A DNA stretch of 64,000 bases, taken from positions 1 to 64,000 of the forward strand of contig CAZBZP010000002.1 of the NCBI GenBank assembly GCA_964496435.1, written 5' to 3'. Position 1 is the stretch's first letter. Each line of letters opens with the position of its first letter. This document shows, piece by piece, positions 14,912 through 23,431 of this stretch. Origin of the DNA: Berkiella sp964496435. Lineage in GTDB: Bacteria > Pseudomonadota > Gammaproteobacteria > Berkiellales > Berkiellaceae. Made by a program: the position numbers and the translations under genes. Below the pieces are notes generated by a model. The model ran no database searches. It was given only the letters and a program-made list of their open reading frames with translations, and was not told the origin of the DNA.

Positions 14912-15155
14912 GATTTCCTTATTAAATTCACGCTACTAACTTTTCATTTGTGATTTCTACTGCATACCCTAGAACAAACAGGTTGTGATGCCAAGTAAAT
15001 TAGGTAAAAAGACACAATTGCTGCACAGCAAGATATAACAAATAAGCTTTGATATCAGGCGCTACAGTGCTTAAGATTCCCATATTCACTCAATTTTGTT
15101 ATTTTACGTGTAACTTTCTTATCTGGCTTACCATCATTGTGAAGGAGAGTGGCTT

Positions 15156-16409
15156 TTGTCTGGTTTATCTATTAATAAAATATTTGGTGGTGCAATGTTG
15201 GTGTCAGGCACCTGCATAGGCGCAGGCATGTTAGCATTACCCGTCTCTACTGCAGCCGGTGGCTTTTATCCTTCAGCAATCGTTTTCATTTTTTGTTGGT
15301 TGATGATGACCTTAAGTGCCTTCTTAATGTTAGAAGTTTCACTGTGGTATCCCGAAGAATCTAATTTAATTACCATGGCAAAATCCACCCTGGGAAAACC
15401 AGGTGAAATAATTGCTTGGATAACCTATGTACTCTTTTTATATGCACTAATGACCGCATATACTTCCGGTGCTTCAGGGATCATAGGCAAAATTTTAGGT
15501 AAAGCAGGTTTTGATGAGTCGATGGGCCTTTGGGTAACTGTGCTTATTTTTGCGGCCATTGTGTACTTTGGTGCGCGATCTGTTGATTGGGCAAATCGTG
15601 TCATGATGATGGGCTTGATTGGTGCCTATGTGATTTTAGTGGCCAATGTTGTTCCTAAAGTATCACCTGAGATGTTAAGCGATGGACATGCAAAATACCT
15701 GTGGACAACAGGGCCTTTGCTTGTTACTTCTTTTGGTTTTCATTTATTAATTCCAAGTTTAAAAAATTACATGAACAGCAATGTTAAAGCCCTAAGATGG
15801 TCAATCTTTCTGGGGAGCTTATTACCTTTAATTGTTTACTTGCTTTGGGAAATTTTGATCCTAGGGGTTATTCCCGTTAAAGGAGATAACGGATTGGTTG
15901 CCATATTGCATGCCGAGCATCATACCGGCAAGCAGGCGGTGATTGAGTTAACGCAACTATTAAGTCATTTGCTCAATAATCAGCATGTCACTATTTTGGC
16001 TGGCACCTTCGGTTTATGCGCCATGCTCACTTCCTTCATAGGCGTTGCTTTGGGGCTATTTGACTTTTTTGCAGATGGTTTTCACATTAAAAAAACAGTG
16101 AAGGGCAAATTCGCACTAGCGGCTTTAACCTTTTTGCCTCCGGTTTTAATGGCGCTGTTTTACCCCAGATTTATAACCGCTCTTCATTATGCAGGTTTTT
16201 TTGCCGCTATATTGTTGGTTATTTTCCCCGCCTTAATGGTATGGTGGGGACGATATCGCCTACAGATTGCAAATGGTTATCGTGTCGTAGGTGGTAAAGC
16301 TGTCGTATTTTGTACCTTGGGGTTTGGGATAGCCGTCATTATTTTAGAAATTTTACACAGACTAAATAAATTGCCGACCCCCCTTAGTGAAACGCATTTA
16401 TTCTATTAA
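15156..16409 (+). CDS. Aromatic amino acid permease (TyrP/Mtr-type HAAAP family)
   Basis: An inner-membrane H+ symporter for tyrosine or tryptophan: 417 residues with about eleven hydrophobic segments. The family start is clear (GAMLVSGTCIGAGMLALPVS, residues 12-31). A TTG start at 15156 is supported by AAGGAGA eight bases upstream and by the family N-terminus. It begins a plus-strand operon with hisC, phhB and two membrane proteins, and is divergent from HPPD across 244 bp of A/T-rich DNA in which I see no convincing regulator box. Substrate choice between Tyr and Trp is open; the Phe/Tyr-degradation neighbours favour tyrosine. Confidence 0.9.
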   Translation: MSGLSINKIFGGAMLVSGTCIGAGMLALPVSTAAGGFYPSAIVFIFCWLMMTLSAFLMLEVSLWYPEESNLITMAKSTLGKPGEIIAWITYVLFLYALMTAYTSGASGIIGKILGKAGFDESMGLWVTVLIFAAIVYFGARSVDWANRVMMMGLIGAYVILVANVVPKVSPEMLSDGHAKYLWTTGPLLVTSFGFHLLIPSLKNYMNSNVKALRWSIFLGSLLPLIVYLLWEILILGVIPVKGDNGLVAILHAEHHTGKQAVIELTQLLSHLLNNQHVTILAGTFGLCAMLTSFIGVALGLFDFFADGFHIKKTVKGKFALAALTFLPPVLMALFYPRFITALHYAGFFAAILLVIFPALMVWWGRYRLQIANGYRVVGGKAVVFCTLGFGIAVIILEILHRLNKLPTPLSETHLFY

Positions 16410-16431
16410 CAATTAAGTAGGCAAAATTAAA

Positions 16432-17547
16432 ATGACCTTTGATCCTGCGCAGTTCGTCAACCCACTCTTGCTGGGAGTTAAACCATATCAGCCAGGTAAA
16501 CCCATTAAGGAATGCCAACGCGAATTGGGATTGACAGATTTTATTAAATTGGCAAGTAATGAAAATCCTTTGGGGACAAGTGCCCAAGTGACATCACAAT
16601 TGGCCGCGGAATTTTCACAGCTTGCTCTTTATCCTGATGGCGCCACTTACGATTTAAAAACAGCTTTAAGCCAATTTTTAAAGTTAAGCCCTAGCCAAAT
16701 TATTATAGGAAATGGTTCTGAAGATGTTTTAAAAATGGCTATCCAAACTTTTGTTTGGGGTAATAATCAATTAATCATTTCAGAGTACGCCTTTGTTGCC
16801 TACAAAATATTAGCCCAAGGTCTTGGAGTTGACGTTAAAGAAGTCAAAGCAAAAAATTTCGGTATAGATTTAGAGGCCATTTTAAATGCAGTTGGTCCTA
16901 AAACCCGCATGATCATGTTTGCAAACCCGAATAATCCTACGGGGACATATGTAAATCATAAAAATTTCGTTGCCTTTATGGATAAGTTAAGTGCTGACAT
17001 TTTTGTGGTGTGCGATGAAGCTTATTTTGAATATATGCTTGAAAAAGATTACCCACAAACAGTGGCATTATTAAAACAATATCCCAATTTGATTATCACC
17101 AGAACCTTTTCAAAAGTGTATGGTATGGCAGGTTTAAGAATAGGTTATGGACTTGCTGATGAAAGAATTATCGAATTGATGAATCGTGTGCGACAACCTT
17201 TTAACGCAAATCACCTTGGTCAAGTTGCTGCTGTTTTAGCTTTGCGTGATCAGGACTTTGTTAAAAAGAGCATCTTAGTCAATGAACAGGGTAAACAACA
17301 GCTGATGCAAGGCTTTACAAAGCTGGGATTAAAGTTTCTACCAAGCCATGCAAATTTCTTTAGTGTAGAAATAAATTTAGCAGGCACCGATGTTTTTCAA
17401 GCCTTGCTCAAACAAGGCATTATTGTACGCCCACTTGCGCCATATCGTATGGAGCATTACTACCGAATCACAATTGGCACCACCGAACAAAATGAGGCAT
17501 GCTTAAGGGCACTACAAACGATATTGCAAAAGGAAAAGGTAGTATGA
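16432..17547 (+). CDS. HisC-family aminotransferase, probably acting on aromatic amino acids
   Basis: A class I/II PLP aminotransferase of the histidinol-phosphate aminotransferase subfamily (371 residues). Motifs include LASNENPLGTS near the N-terminus, FANPNNPTGTY, VVCDEAYFEY, the PLP lysine in TRTFSKVYGMAGLRIGYG, and the C-terminal GIIVRPLAPYRM. The gene lies between an aromatic permease and phhB and overlaps the latter by ATGA, with no histidine genes nearby. I therefore infer that it transaminates tyrosine or phenylalanine (to 4-hydroxyphenylpyruvate for HPPD) rather than serving histidine synthesis. Sequence alone does not exclude the HisC reaction. Confidence 0.85.
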   Translation: MTFDPAQFVNPLLLGVKPYQPGKPIKECQRELGLTDFIKLASNENPLGTSAQVTSQLAAEFSQLALYPDGATYDLKTALSQFLKLSPSQIIIGNGSEDVLKMAIQTFVWGNNQLIISEYAFVAYKILAQGLGVDVKEVKAKNFGIDLEAILNAVGPKTRMIMFANPNNPTGTYVNHKNFVAFMDKLSADIFVVCDEAYFEYMLEKDYPQTVALLKQYPNLIITRTFSKVYGMAGLRIGYGLADERIIELMNRVRQPFNANHLGQVAAVLALRDQDFVKKSILVNEQGKQQLMQGFTKLGLKFLPSHANFFSVEINLAGTDVFQALLKQGIIVRPLAPYRMEHYYRITIGTTEQNEACLRALQTILQKEKVV

Positions 17548-17891
17548 ACGACTTAACAGAAAAACACTGTAAAGCTTGTGAAGGTGGAGTAAAACCCCTT
17601 ACTCAACCAGAAGCAGAACATCTTCTCAAGAAGCTTCCCCAGTGGCAGCTAAGTGAAAATGTAACAGAAATTTTCCGCATATATGCTTTCAAAAATTATT
17701 ACCATACCATGGCCTTTGTGAATGCCTTGGCCTATGTTTCTCATATTGAAAATCATCATCCTGATTTAGAAGTATCCTATAATAAATGCAAGGTAAGATA
17801 TTCTACCCATGCGATTGGGGGCTTATCGGAGAATGATTTTATTTGTGCAGCTAAATCAGATGCCATTATTGAGATGGGGCACAAATCCTAA
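17544..17891 (+). CDS. phhB: Pterin-4a-carbinolamine dehydratase
   Basis: This small cytoplasmic enzyme (115 residues) dehydrates the 4a-hydroxy-tetrahydropterin released by phenylalanine hydroxylase, so that the cofactor can be recycled. The PCD motif is intact: a FKNYYHTMAFVNALAYVSHIENHHPDLEV-type helix (residues about 52-80, with the paired His-His), then VRYSTHAIGGLSENDF. The N-terminus carries CKACEGGVKPL, frequent in bacterial PhhB. ATG 17544 overlaps the stop of the aminotransferase gene. Its partner enzyme phhA lies about 3 kb away on the other strand. Confidence 0.95.
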   Translation: MNDLTEKHCKACEGGVKPLTQPEAEHLLKKLPQWQLSENVTEIFRIYAFKNYYHTMAFVNALAYVSHIENHHPDLEVSYNKCKVRYSTHAIGGLSENDFICAAKSDAIIEMGHKS

Positions 17892-17919
17892 ATAAACTTA
17901 TCGCCACGGAGGGTGTAAG

Positions 17920-18150
17920 ATGAAATCGGTGATTAATCTCGTTGCTGTTCTGCTTATAATTATAGGTATAGGCGTTTTTACCTATGAGGGTTTTAGCTAT
18001 AACAAAAATGAGGAAGTAGCTAAATTCGGCAATATTCAAATAACAGCGCAAACTAAAGAGCGCGTTTCTTTTTCACCCTGGTTTGGTGGGATCTGTTTGG
18101 TAGGTGGGATCTTGTTGCTGGTCGTAGGGCAGTTCACAAAAAATAAGTGA
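17920..18150 (+). CDS. Small two-helix inner-membrane protein
   Basis: The 76-residue product has two membrane segments (about residues 5-23, VAVLLIIIGIGVFTYEG, and 53-70, GGICLVGGILLLVVGQF) separated by a polar loop with KFGNIQITAQTKERVSF. Similar short proteins are widespread in proteobacteria without a known role; I do not assign a family name. It lies 28 bp after phhB, with a GGAGGG ribosome site, and 9 bp before the next gene, so it belongs to the permease-hisC-phhB operon. Confidence 0.75.
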   Translation: MKSVINLVAVLLIIIGIGVFTYEGFSYNKNEEVAKFGNIQITAQTKERVSFSPWFGGICLVGGILLLVVGQFTKNK

Positions 18151-18159
18151 AGTAGCACG

Positions 18160-19230
18160 ATGACCAAAACAGATAACTTAAAGCACTTTCTTTTACCTAT
18201 GCCTCTGAGTGCGCCGGTTGTTAAGTCCATTTTAAAATATATGTTTTGGTTTATGGCGGTTGTGTTTGCAGCTCATTTCATGGTGCAAGCAAATGCAATT
18301 ATGCGTAGTGGTTCTTCAACTGCGTCAATAGGTTTTATTTTTTTACCCATTGAAGCAACTATCAGTGCCGCTCGGGTTTGGTTATTTGCCTTTGCTTTGG
18401 GTTATTTTATTACCGCATTGTTATTGGATAGCCCAAAGTTAAATATCTTCGTTTTTATATTTGTATTTATTATTCTCAAAGGTATTTTTCTATTTACGAG
18501 TGCAGCACTCGATGTTATTAAAACCAAATTAACGATTTATGAAATTAATGCGATTCATGGTTCGAACCTTATCGATAATCAATTAGCGCAATACACAATT
18601 TATCCAAAAGAAAATCAGCCCTTTATCTTAGAGGCAATCGTTCTGAATCCTTTTACTTCAAGTGAAACGCTAGGCCAAATAGCTAAAATAAATGAGCCTG
18701 CACTTGAAGACAAACTGGAGTCACTTTACTTTTTTCAACCTGCCAATTCAAAAGGCTTTTCTGTTAAAAGGCTCATAGCGCGTAACCCTAACACCACAGC
18801 AGAAACCTTACGTGAGCTGGCACAAAGTTCTTCACAATTTGTGGTGGAAGATATTGTAGCAAACCCCAATACGCCTGATGATGTGCTTGTAAGTTTATGG
18901 GATAAATATGGAAATAAAATAGCCTATAGTATTACGCTTAATCCCCATGTTGATGCCAAGATCTTAGAAGAAGTTGCGCATCAAAAGGACCCTATTGAAA
19001 ATTCCTCAATGATGACAACCTTAACCAAAGCGAATATTGCTAAAAACCCCAACACGCCAGTAGAAATACTCGAAGAATTAAGCAATGAGAAAGAGTGGGC
19101 AATCATCCAACATGTGATTGACAATGATAAGACACCCAAAGCAGTTGTCGAAAAGCTCTCTCAAAGCGAGAATGCCACCATCAGAGATTATGCCAAAGCA
19201 AGGTTAAAGCACTGGATTGGCGAAAAGTGA
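18160..19230 (+). CDS. Membrane protein with LRV-type (leucine-rich variant) repeats
   Basis: The 356-residue protein has three N-terminal membrane segments (about residues 24-46, 68-88 and 94-118). The rest is a soluble repeat domain. Units of about 24 residues recur with the LRV pattern NPxTPxExLxxLA: NPFTSSETLGQIAK, NPNTTAETLRELAQ, NPNTPDDVLVSLWD, NPHVDAKILEEVAH, NPNTPVEILEELSN and a last DKTPKAVVEKLSQ. LRV repeats form a superhelical scaffold for binding proteins. It is the last gene of the aromatic operon, but its link to the pathway is unknown. The start has only a weak ribosome site (GAAG). Confidence 0.72.
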   Translation: MTKTDNLKHFLLPMPLSAPVVKSILKYMFWFMAVVFAAHFMVQANAIMRSGSSTASIGFIFLPIEATISAARVWLFAFALGYFITALLLDSPKLNIFVFIFVFIILKGIFLFTSAALDVIKTKLTIYEINAIHGSNLIDNQLAQYTIYPKENQPFILEAIVLNPFTSSETLGQIAKINEPALEDKLESLYFFQPANSKGFSVKRLIARNPNTTAETLRELAQSSSQFVVEDIVANPNTPDDVLVSLWDKYGNKIAYSITLNPHVDAKILEEVAHQKDPIENSSMMTTLTKANIAKNPNTPVEILEELSNEKEWAIIQHVIDNDKTPKAVVEKLSQSENATIRDYAKARLKHWIGEK

Positions 19231-19386
19231 AGAATCAACAATTCGTGATCATACCAAAGTGAAGCTCAGTCAAAGAAAATAATGTAGCTCATGTCTTTAC
19301 AATCCATAGAAATTTCAAAAACTTTTGACAAATTAATTTAACTAGGCTTAGTATCTTTTCCCCAAAGTATTGAGCGAGGAAAATTA

Positions 19387-20547
19387 ATGGCTGGTGATCT
19401 AGGGCAAGCTTATAACGAAATCGGAAGAGTCAAAGATAGGCAAGTAGACTTTATTGAAGGTCATCTCAAAAATATATTTCAACAAGCGAATCTACGTGTA
19501 AATCATTCTTTTAATTTACGTCAGCTTGCAGATAACATTTATTGGCGCTTATTGCCAAGAACCCAAGCAAATTCAGATCCTTATTTATACATGCCTCAAG
19601 AACAATTATTAGAAGAGGTATTAAGATTAGATCTCTATGCCTGCTATCTTGCAACAAAGTTAGAATTGATCTATTCAAGTATGAGTAGAGCTGCTTCTTG
19701 GAGTCCTAATAATGAACATGAAAATTTTTATCTTGGCTTAATGCAACACATAGCCACGCTAGCCAATGTTCATCCTGATTTATCTCATAATTTGCGATTC
19801 AAAACGCTACCTGATAGAGCCGCACTATTACAATGCTTTGATGATATTCATAATCAATTTATTGCGAAGGTTGATTTAAGAGACAACCAGGGAAGAACAA
19901 TATTATCTGGATTGTGGCAAACAGCAGGTTATATTTTTTTACATACTTTTCTTGCCCATAAAGCAGTTTATCCAACACTTAGACAAACTCTGCCTAATGC
20001 AACGATGAGTGAGGTAGATTTACGTCATACATTGGTTGAAGCTTTATTTGATGATTTTGAAAATATCAGAGATGTTGCAGCATCCTTTCCAATAAATTAT
20101 ATACCTGCACCAGCGCTAGCACAGCCTTCATTTTTGATGAACTGCTATAACCATATCAAGGATTTTTGTTTTGCTCCTTCTCGCTTTGAAAGAGAAATTG
20201 GACTTGTAGCAGGGCTTGGTGTTGTAGGTATTAGTTCAATATTAGGCTTAAGTTTTAGCCTTTATGGTGTTGCCTTTGCAACGGTAATCGCGAGCAGTTT
20301 AATGCTTTATCGAAATGTGGTTGGTTTTAATGCGCTAACTCATATCAATACAAGAAATCTTGCTACGAAACCGCAAGTTGAACAAGATGCCTTTAGACAA
20401 GGCCAAGAGGCTGCAAGAACATGGACTGCTTATGCAAAAACCTTTGATGTGCGTGCAAGCGCACCTTGGTCTCAATATCGACCATTTGCTGCGGGGATGC
20501 AATCAGAATTGAATGAAATGGAAAGTCATCGTCAAAGGCCACACTAA
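19387..20547 (+). CDS. Hypothetical protein with paired C-terminal membrane segments
   Basis: I do not recognise this 386-residue protein. The first 260 residues are helical and soluble, with no signal peptide. Two hydrophobic segments follow at about residues 277-310 (LVAGLGVVGISSILGLSFSL and VAFATVIASSLMLY). A polar tail ends ELNEMESHRQRPH. GAGG nine bases upstream supports ATG 19387. The layout (large cytosolic-type domain, a hairpin of two helices near the C-terminus) is seen in some effectors that insert into host membranes, but nothing here proves secretion. It converges on phhA. Confidence 0.65.
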   Translation: MAGDLGQAYNEIGRVKDRQVDFIEGHLKNIFQQANLRVNHSFNLRQLADNIYWRLLPRTQANSDPYLYMPQEQLLEEVLRLDLYACYLATKLELIYSSMSRAASWSPNNEHENFYLGLMQHIATLANVHPDLSHNLRFKTLPDRAALLQCFDDIHNQFIAKVDLRDNQGRTILSGLWQTAGYIFLHTFLAHKAVYPTLRQTLPNATMSEVDLRHTLVEALFDDFENIRDVAASFPINYIPAPALAQPSFLMNCYNHIKDFCFAPSRFEREIGLVAGLGVVGISSILGLSFSLYGVAFATVIASSLMLYRNVVGFNALTHINTRNLATKPQVEQDAFRQGQEAARTWTAYAKTFDVRASAPWSQYRPFAAGMQSELNEMESHRQRPH

Positions 20548-20585
20548 GTAATTAATTGGCACTTCAACTGGTAGGTGTTCTGATC

Positions 20586-20640
20586 CCTTCTCCCGTCTAA
20601 TGAATTAGCAGAACCACACTTAAGCTAATTTGGGAGAAGG
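20586..20640. repeat. Inverted repeat between convergent genes
   Basis: CCTTCTCCC (20586-20594) and GGGAGAAGG (20632-20640) form a 9-bp stem around a 37-base loop that has its own CTAAT/ATTAG arm. It lies between the 19387-20547 gene and phhA, which converge. The CTCCC/GGGAG ends resemble arms of the 12741-12846 repeat, so it may be a diverged relative. A terminator role is possible but there is no T-run. Confidence 0.4.
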
Positions 20641-20717
20641 TTAGGATGAGGAAAATGCGGAGTGTTTCCAGCTACCCTAATCCAACCCTCTACTGAAACG
20701 CCAAAGAAATATCGACC

Positions 20718-21524
20718 TTACAAAAAACGCCCATCATCTTTCTTTTTCGGCTCAAACAGCGGCGCATGCATACCTTTGCTTCTGGCTTCTTCAATCAATG
20801 ACATCAAGTCTAGCTTTGATAAAGTGAAAAGCTCAGCAAAATCTTTGATAACAAAGTAAAGCGGTTGGAAAATATCAATACGATAGGGCGTGCGAAAAGC
20901 ATCAACCGGCTCTAAAGGCTTGCGCAAGGGGATATCGCTATCTAGACAATATTTAGATTCGCCAAAAGAAGATAAAATACCACCGCCATAGATACGTAAG
21001 CCTTCAGCAGTTTGAATAAGGCCAAATTCAATGGTAAACCAGTAAAGCCTTGCTAACATCACTCTATCTTTGTGGTTGGCTTTTAAACCTAATTTTGCAT
21101 ACTCATACATAAAATCGGCATAAGCGGGTAGGGTGATAAGGGGGCAATGGCCAAAGACTTCATGAAAAATATCAGGTTCTTGCAGATAGTCTATTTCTTC
21201 TCGCGTACGAATAAAGGTTGCCGCCGGGAATTTTTTATTCGACATCAATTCAAAGAAAGCTTGAAAATCAATCAACGCCGGGACAGGTGATATTTCCCAA
21301 CCAGTGCATTCACGCAATACGCTATTCACTTCCGGAATTTGGGGGATGTGCTTGGCATTCAAGCCAAGCTTGCGAATACCTTCTAGATATTCAGGGCATG
21401 CGCGATTACTGAGCAAGTTCATTTGCCTGTTAAAGAGTTCACCCCATACGGCATTTTCTTCATCGGTATATGCAACAAAGCCTTTGGCATCTGGCTTTTT
21501 GCTCACATATTTACTTTGTTTCAT
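20718..21524 (-). CDS. phhA: Phenylalanine 4-monooxygenase
   Basis: A tetrahydropterin-dependent iron enzyme converting phenylalanine to tyrosine. At 268 residues it is the short bacterial type without the N-terminal ACT domain. Iron ligands are His121 and His126 (DIFHEVFGHCPL) and Glu166 (WFTIEFGL), followed by the family segment GGGILSSFGESKYCL. It stands alone with its own promoter-like sequence upstream (21585-21613). It feeds tyrosine into the HPPD-MaiA-FAH branch, and its cofactor is recycled by PhhB at 17544. Confidence 0.96.
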   Translation of the reverse strand: MKQSKYVSKKPDAKGFVAYTDEENAVWGELFNRQMNLLSNRACPEYLEGIRKLGLNAKHIPQIPEVNSVLRECTGWEISPVPALIDFQAFFELMSNKKFPAATFIRTREEIDYLQEPDIFHEVFGHCPLITLPAYADFMYEYAKLGLKANHKDRVMLARLYWFTIEFGLIQTAEGLRIYGGGILSSFGESKYCLDSDIPLRKPLEPVDAFRTPYRIDIFQPLYFVIKDFAELFTLSKLDLMSLIEEARSKGMHAPLFEPKKKDDGRFL

Positions 21525-21584
21525 CTTTAAATCTCTTGCCCATGCTATCTATGCAAGTGTATCAAATTTATTTGCAAACTGACA

Positions 21585-21613
21585 AATATACATAAAAAGT
21601 ATCATATTGTCAG
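21585..21613 (-). promoter_or_regulatory. Candidate phhA promoter inside an inverted repeat
   Basis: On the minus strand CTGACA (21613-21608) and TATATT (21590-21585) are exactly 17 bp apart, a good sigma70 match about 60 bp before the phhA start. The same bases form an imperfect inverted repeat, CTGACA-ATAT and ATAT-TTGTCAG (to 21579). A regulator bound there would cover both promoter boxes. A second, weaker pair (TTGTCA, then TACACT) overlaps downstream. Confidence 0.45.
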
Positions 21614-21636
21614 TAAATGTGGTGTCTTTTTAGGCC

Positions 21637-23295
21637 TTAGATTGAATTCACAAGGATGGGGGCAGTGATATTTTGTTGTATGGATGGTGTTTTCTCGGCA
21701 TCATTTTCAGCGCAAGATAAATTATTAAATTGAAAGGTAATTTGCTGAGTCGAAGAAAGGGAGGCGTCAATTTCAACTGTATCTTCCTCACGCCAGGATT
21801 CAAGCTCATTAATGATTTCTTCAAAATCTTCATCAAATAACATTAATATTTTTAGCTTTGCTGGAATATTATTATAGAAATAGCAGGCTCTATCAAATTC
21901 TTCCCAGTCTTTATCAGAGAAGCCTCTTTGACCATGATGTTGCGTAAGGATCATTTTGGCTAAGTCTCCATAGAAACCAAGAAGATTATCATTGGTTTCA
22001 TTTTGCATCCTTTCAAGTAAATTATCTATTTCATGGTCGCGAATAAAAGCCGTTAATTTTTTGTATGTGCTTCGGCTGGCTTCTTGTTGAAATTGAGTTT
22101 GCAATTCTTCATCAGTGGCAAAAGCACCTGCCTGATAAAGCACAATCATCGCTTCAATGGCACTTTTGGGGTTGACAAAGGAGCAAGTAGAATATTTTTG
22201 TCCTTTGCAGGGGAATGCGACAACTGGCCTGTCCATATCGATAACTTGCTTTAAAACATCATGAAATTCTTGAGCCGTATCATATGAAGCTTTTTTCAAA
22301 TCTACAATAAAATTATGCGTGATTAATTTTCTGTCTCTAAGCTTATATATTTTACAACCGCTAACAGGATCGCCATCGGTTCCTCTGTTTGAATAGATTA
22401 AATAATCACCAAATAGGGCAATGCCTACCGAATGGCCATCCCAGCCAGCTGTAAAATAAACCAATTCATTTTGAATATATCGCGCTAAAAAAGCAGCTGC
22501 GGAGCCTGTTTTGTAATAATTACTATTTGGTTCAATATTATCCTTTGCGAAGTTAAAGGCTTGTGCTATTGCCAATAATGTGGCTGAGTTATTTGTTTTA
22601 GTATATGCATCTAAAAAATAGCAAAGATAACCAAGGCCATTTGCAGCACATTCAAAATCTGTTTTAAAAGTATAGGGTGTCCCTCCCACCTTGAAATCAA
22701 TGTTTCCTTTAAGCCCAAAAATATGCCCGGCTCTTTTTGCCATGTATGCCATTTCAAGCAAGGGGGCAACAGATGGTTTAAAGTTACGTGTTGGATTTAA
22801 ATGCGCATATAAACAAGGCATAAGATAGGAAGGTATTTTGCGGAAATTATCCGGTGTATTCACAATCGCTATTAAATCTTCTCTCTTAAAACCTTTGCAA
22901 GGTAAATAGAACTTCTCAAGCGCATATTCGCTTGCATAAACTAAAATCTGAGCAATTTGTTCTCTTGTAAATTCAGCTTTGTCTATCAAATCAAATACAG
23001 CGTCGGGAATGTCTGCATGATTTTCTTCCATGAACATATCGGCACGGGATAGTAGTGTATAAAAATCTGCTAAACTTTTAATATGATAATTATTCTTTGT
23101 AGATTTAACGCTAATGCCAGGTGCTTTTGTAATTTGTGCTATAAAATAAAGCATGTCTTCATCAGAGTCGAATTTGCTAAATATATTGAATAGGTCATGA
23201 TACTTTATCTGAACTGGTAAGCTCAGCTGGTATCCTTTAGGCAGGGTCTCATATTTGAGACGCAGAAATATTTGTTCAATGGATAGCAAAGTCAT
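21637..23295 (-). CDS. Large unrecognised protein, paralogue 1 (putative His/Cys enzyme)
   Basis: The 552-residue protein has no signal peptide or membrane segment, and I cannot name its family. It aligns along nearly its full length with its neighbour (23432-25126). Shared blocks are PLLEMAYMAKRAGHIFGL (about 178-195), WDGHSVGIALFGDYLIYSNR (285-304), GDPVSGCKIYK (308-318), STCSFVNPKSAIEAMIVLYQ (369-388), RSTYKKLTAFIRDHEID (from about 409) and a HHGQ motif. Invariant His288 and Cys371, each in a small-residue context, suggest a circularly permuted papain-like (LRAT/YiiX-type) Cys-His enzyme; this is a hypothesis. The last about 60 residues are acidic and unrelated to the neighbour. Context suggests a host-directed protein. 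Confidence 0.72.
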   Translation of the reverse strand: MTLLSIEQIFLRLKYETLPKGYQLSLPVQIKYHDLFNIFSKFDSDEDMLYFIAQITKAPGISVKSTKNNYHIKSLADFYTLLSRADMFMEENHADIPDAVFDLIDKAEFTREQIAQILVYASEYALEKFYLPCKGFKREDLIAIVNTPDNFRKIPSYLMPCLYAHLNPTRNFKPSVAPLLEMAYMAKRAGHIFGLKGNIDFKVGGTPYTFKTDFECAANGLGYLCYFLDAYTKTNNSATLLAIAQAFNFAKDNIEPNSNYYKTGSAAAFLARYIQNELVYFTAGWDGHSVGIALFGDYLIYSNRGTDGDPVSGCKIYKLRDRKLITHNFIVDLKKASYDTAQEFHDVLKQVIDMDRPVVAFPCKGQKYSTCSFVNPKSAIEAMIVLYQAGAFATDEELQTQFQQEASRSTYKKLTAFIRDHEIDNLLERMQNETNDNLLGFYGDLAKMILTQHHGQRGFSDKDWEEFDRACYFYNNIPAKLKILMLFDEDFEEIINELESWREEDTVEIDASLSSTQQITFQFNNLSCAENDAEKTPSIQQNITAPILVNSI

Positions 23296-23431
23296 ATTTT
23301 ATTTGTTGCAATAAATCACTTAACTAGGAAATAATTTTTTGAGCTTCAGGGTATAGTCTTGTATTTTTAGAGACAAGTTATAACAGATAAATGGCGAATT
23401 TAAGTATATGAATGGTCAAGCCTCCGCATAA

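Noticed and set aside
14912..15155. TyrR-type operator between HPPD and the aromatic permease
   Set aside because: The region has loosely similar TTTTAC/GTGTAA pieces but no TGTAAA-N6-TTTACA arrangement.
16432..17547. hisC as evidence for a histidine biosynthesis locus
   Set aside because: No other his gene is near. It is embedded between an aromatic permease and phhB with a four-base overlap, so an aromatic aminotransferase role is more likely.
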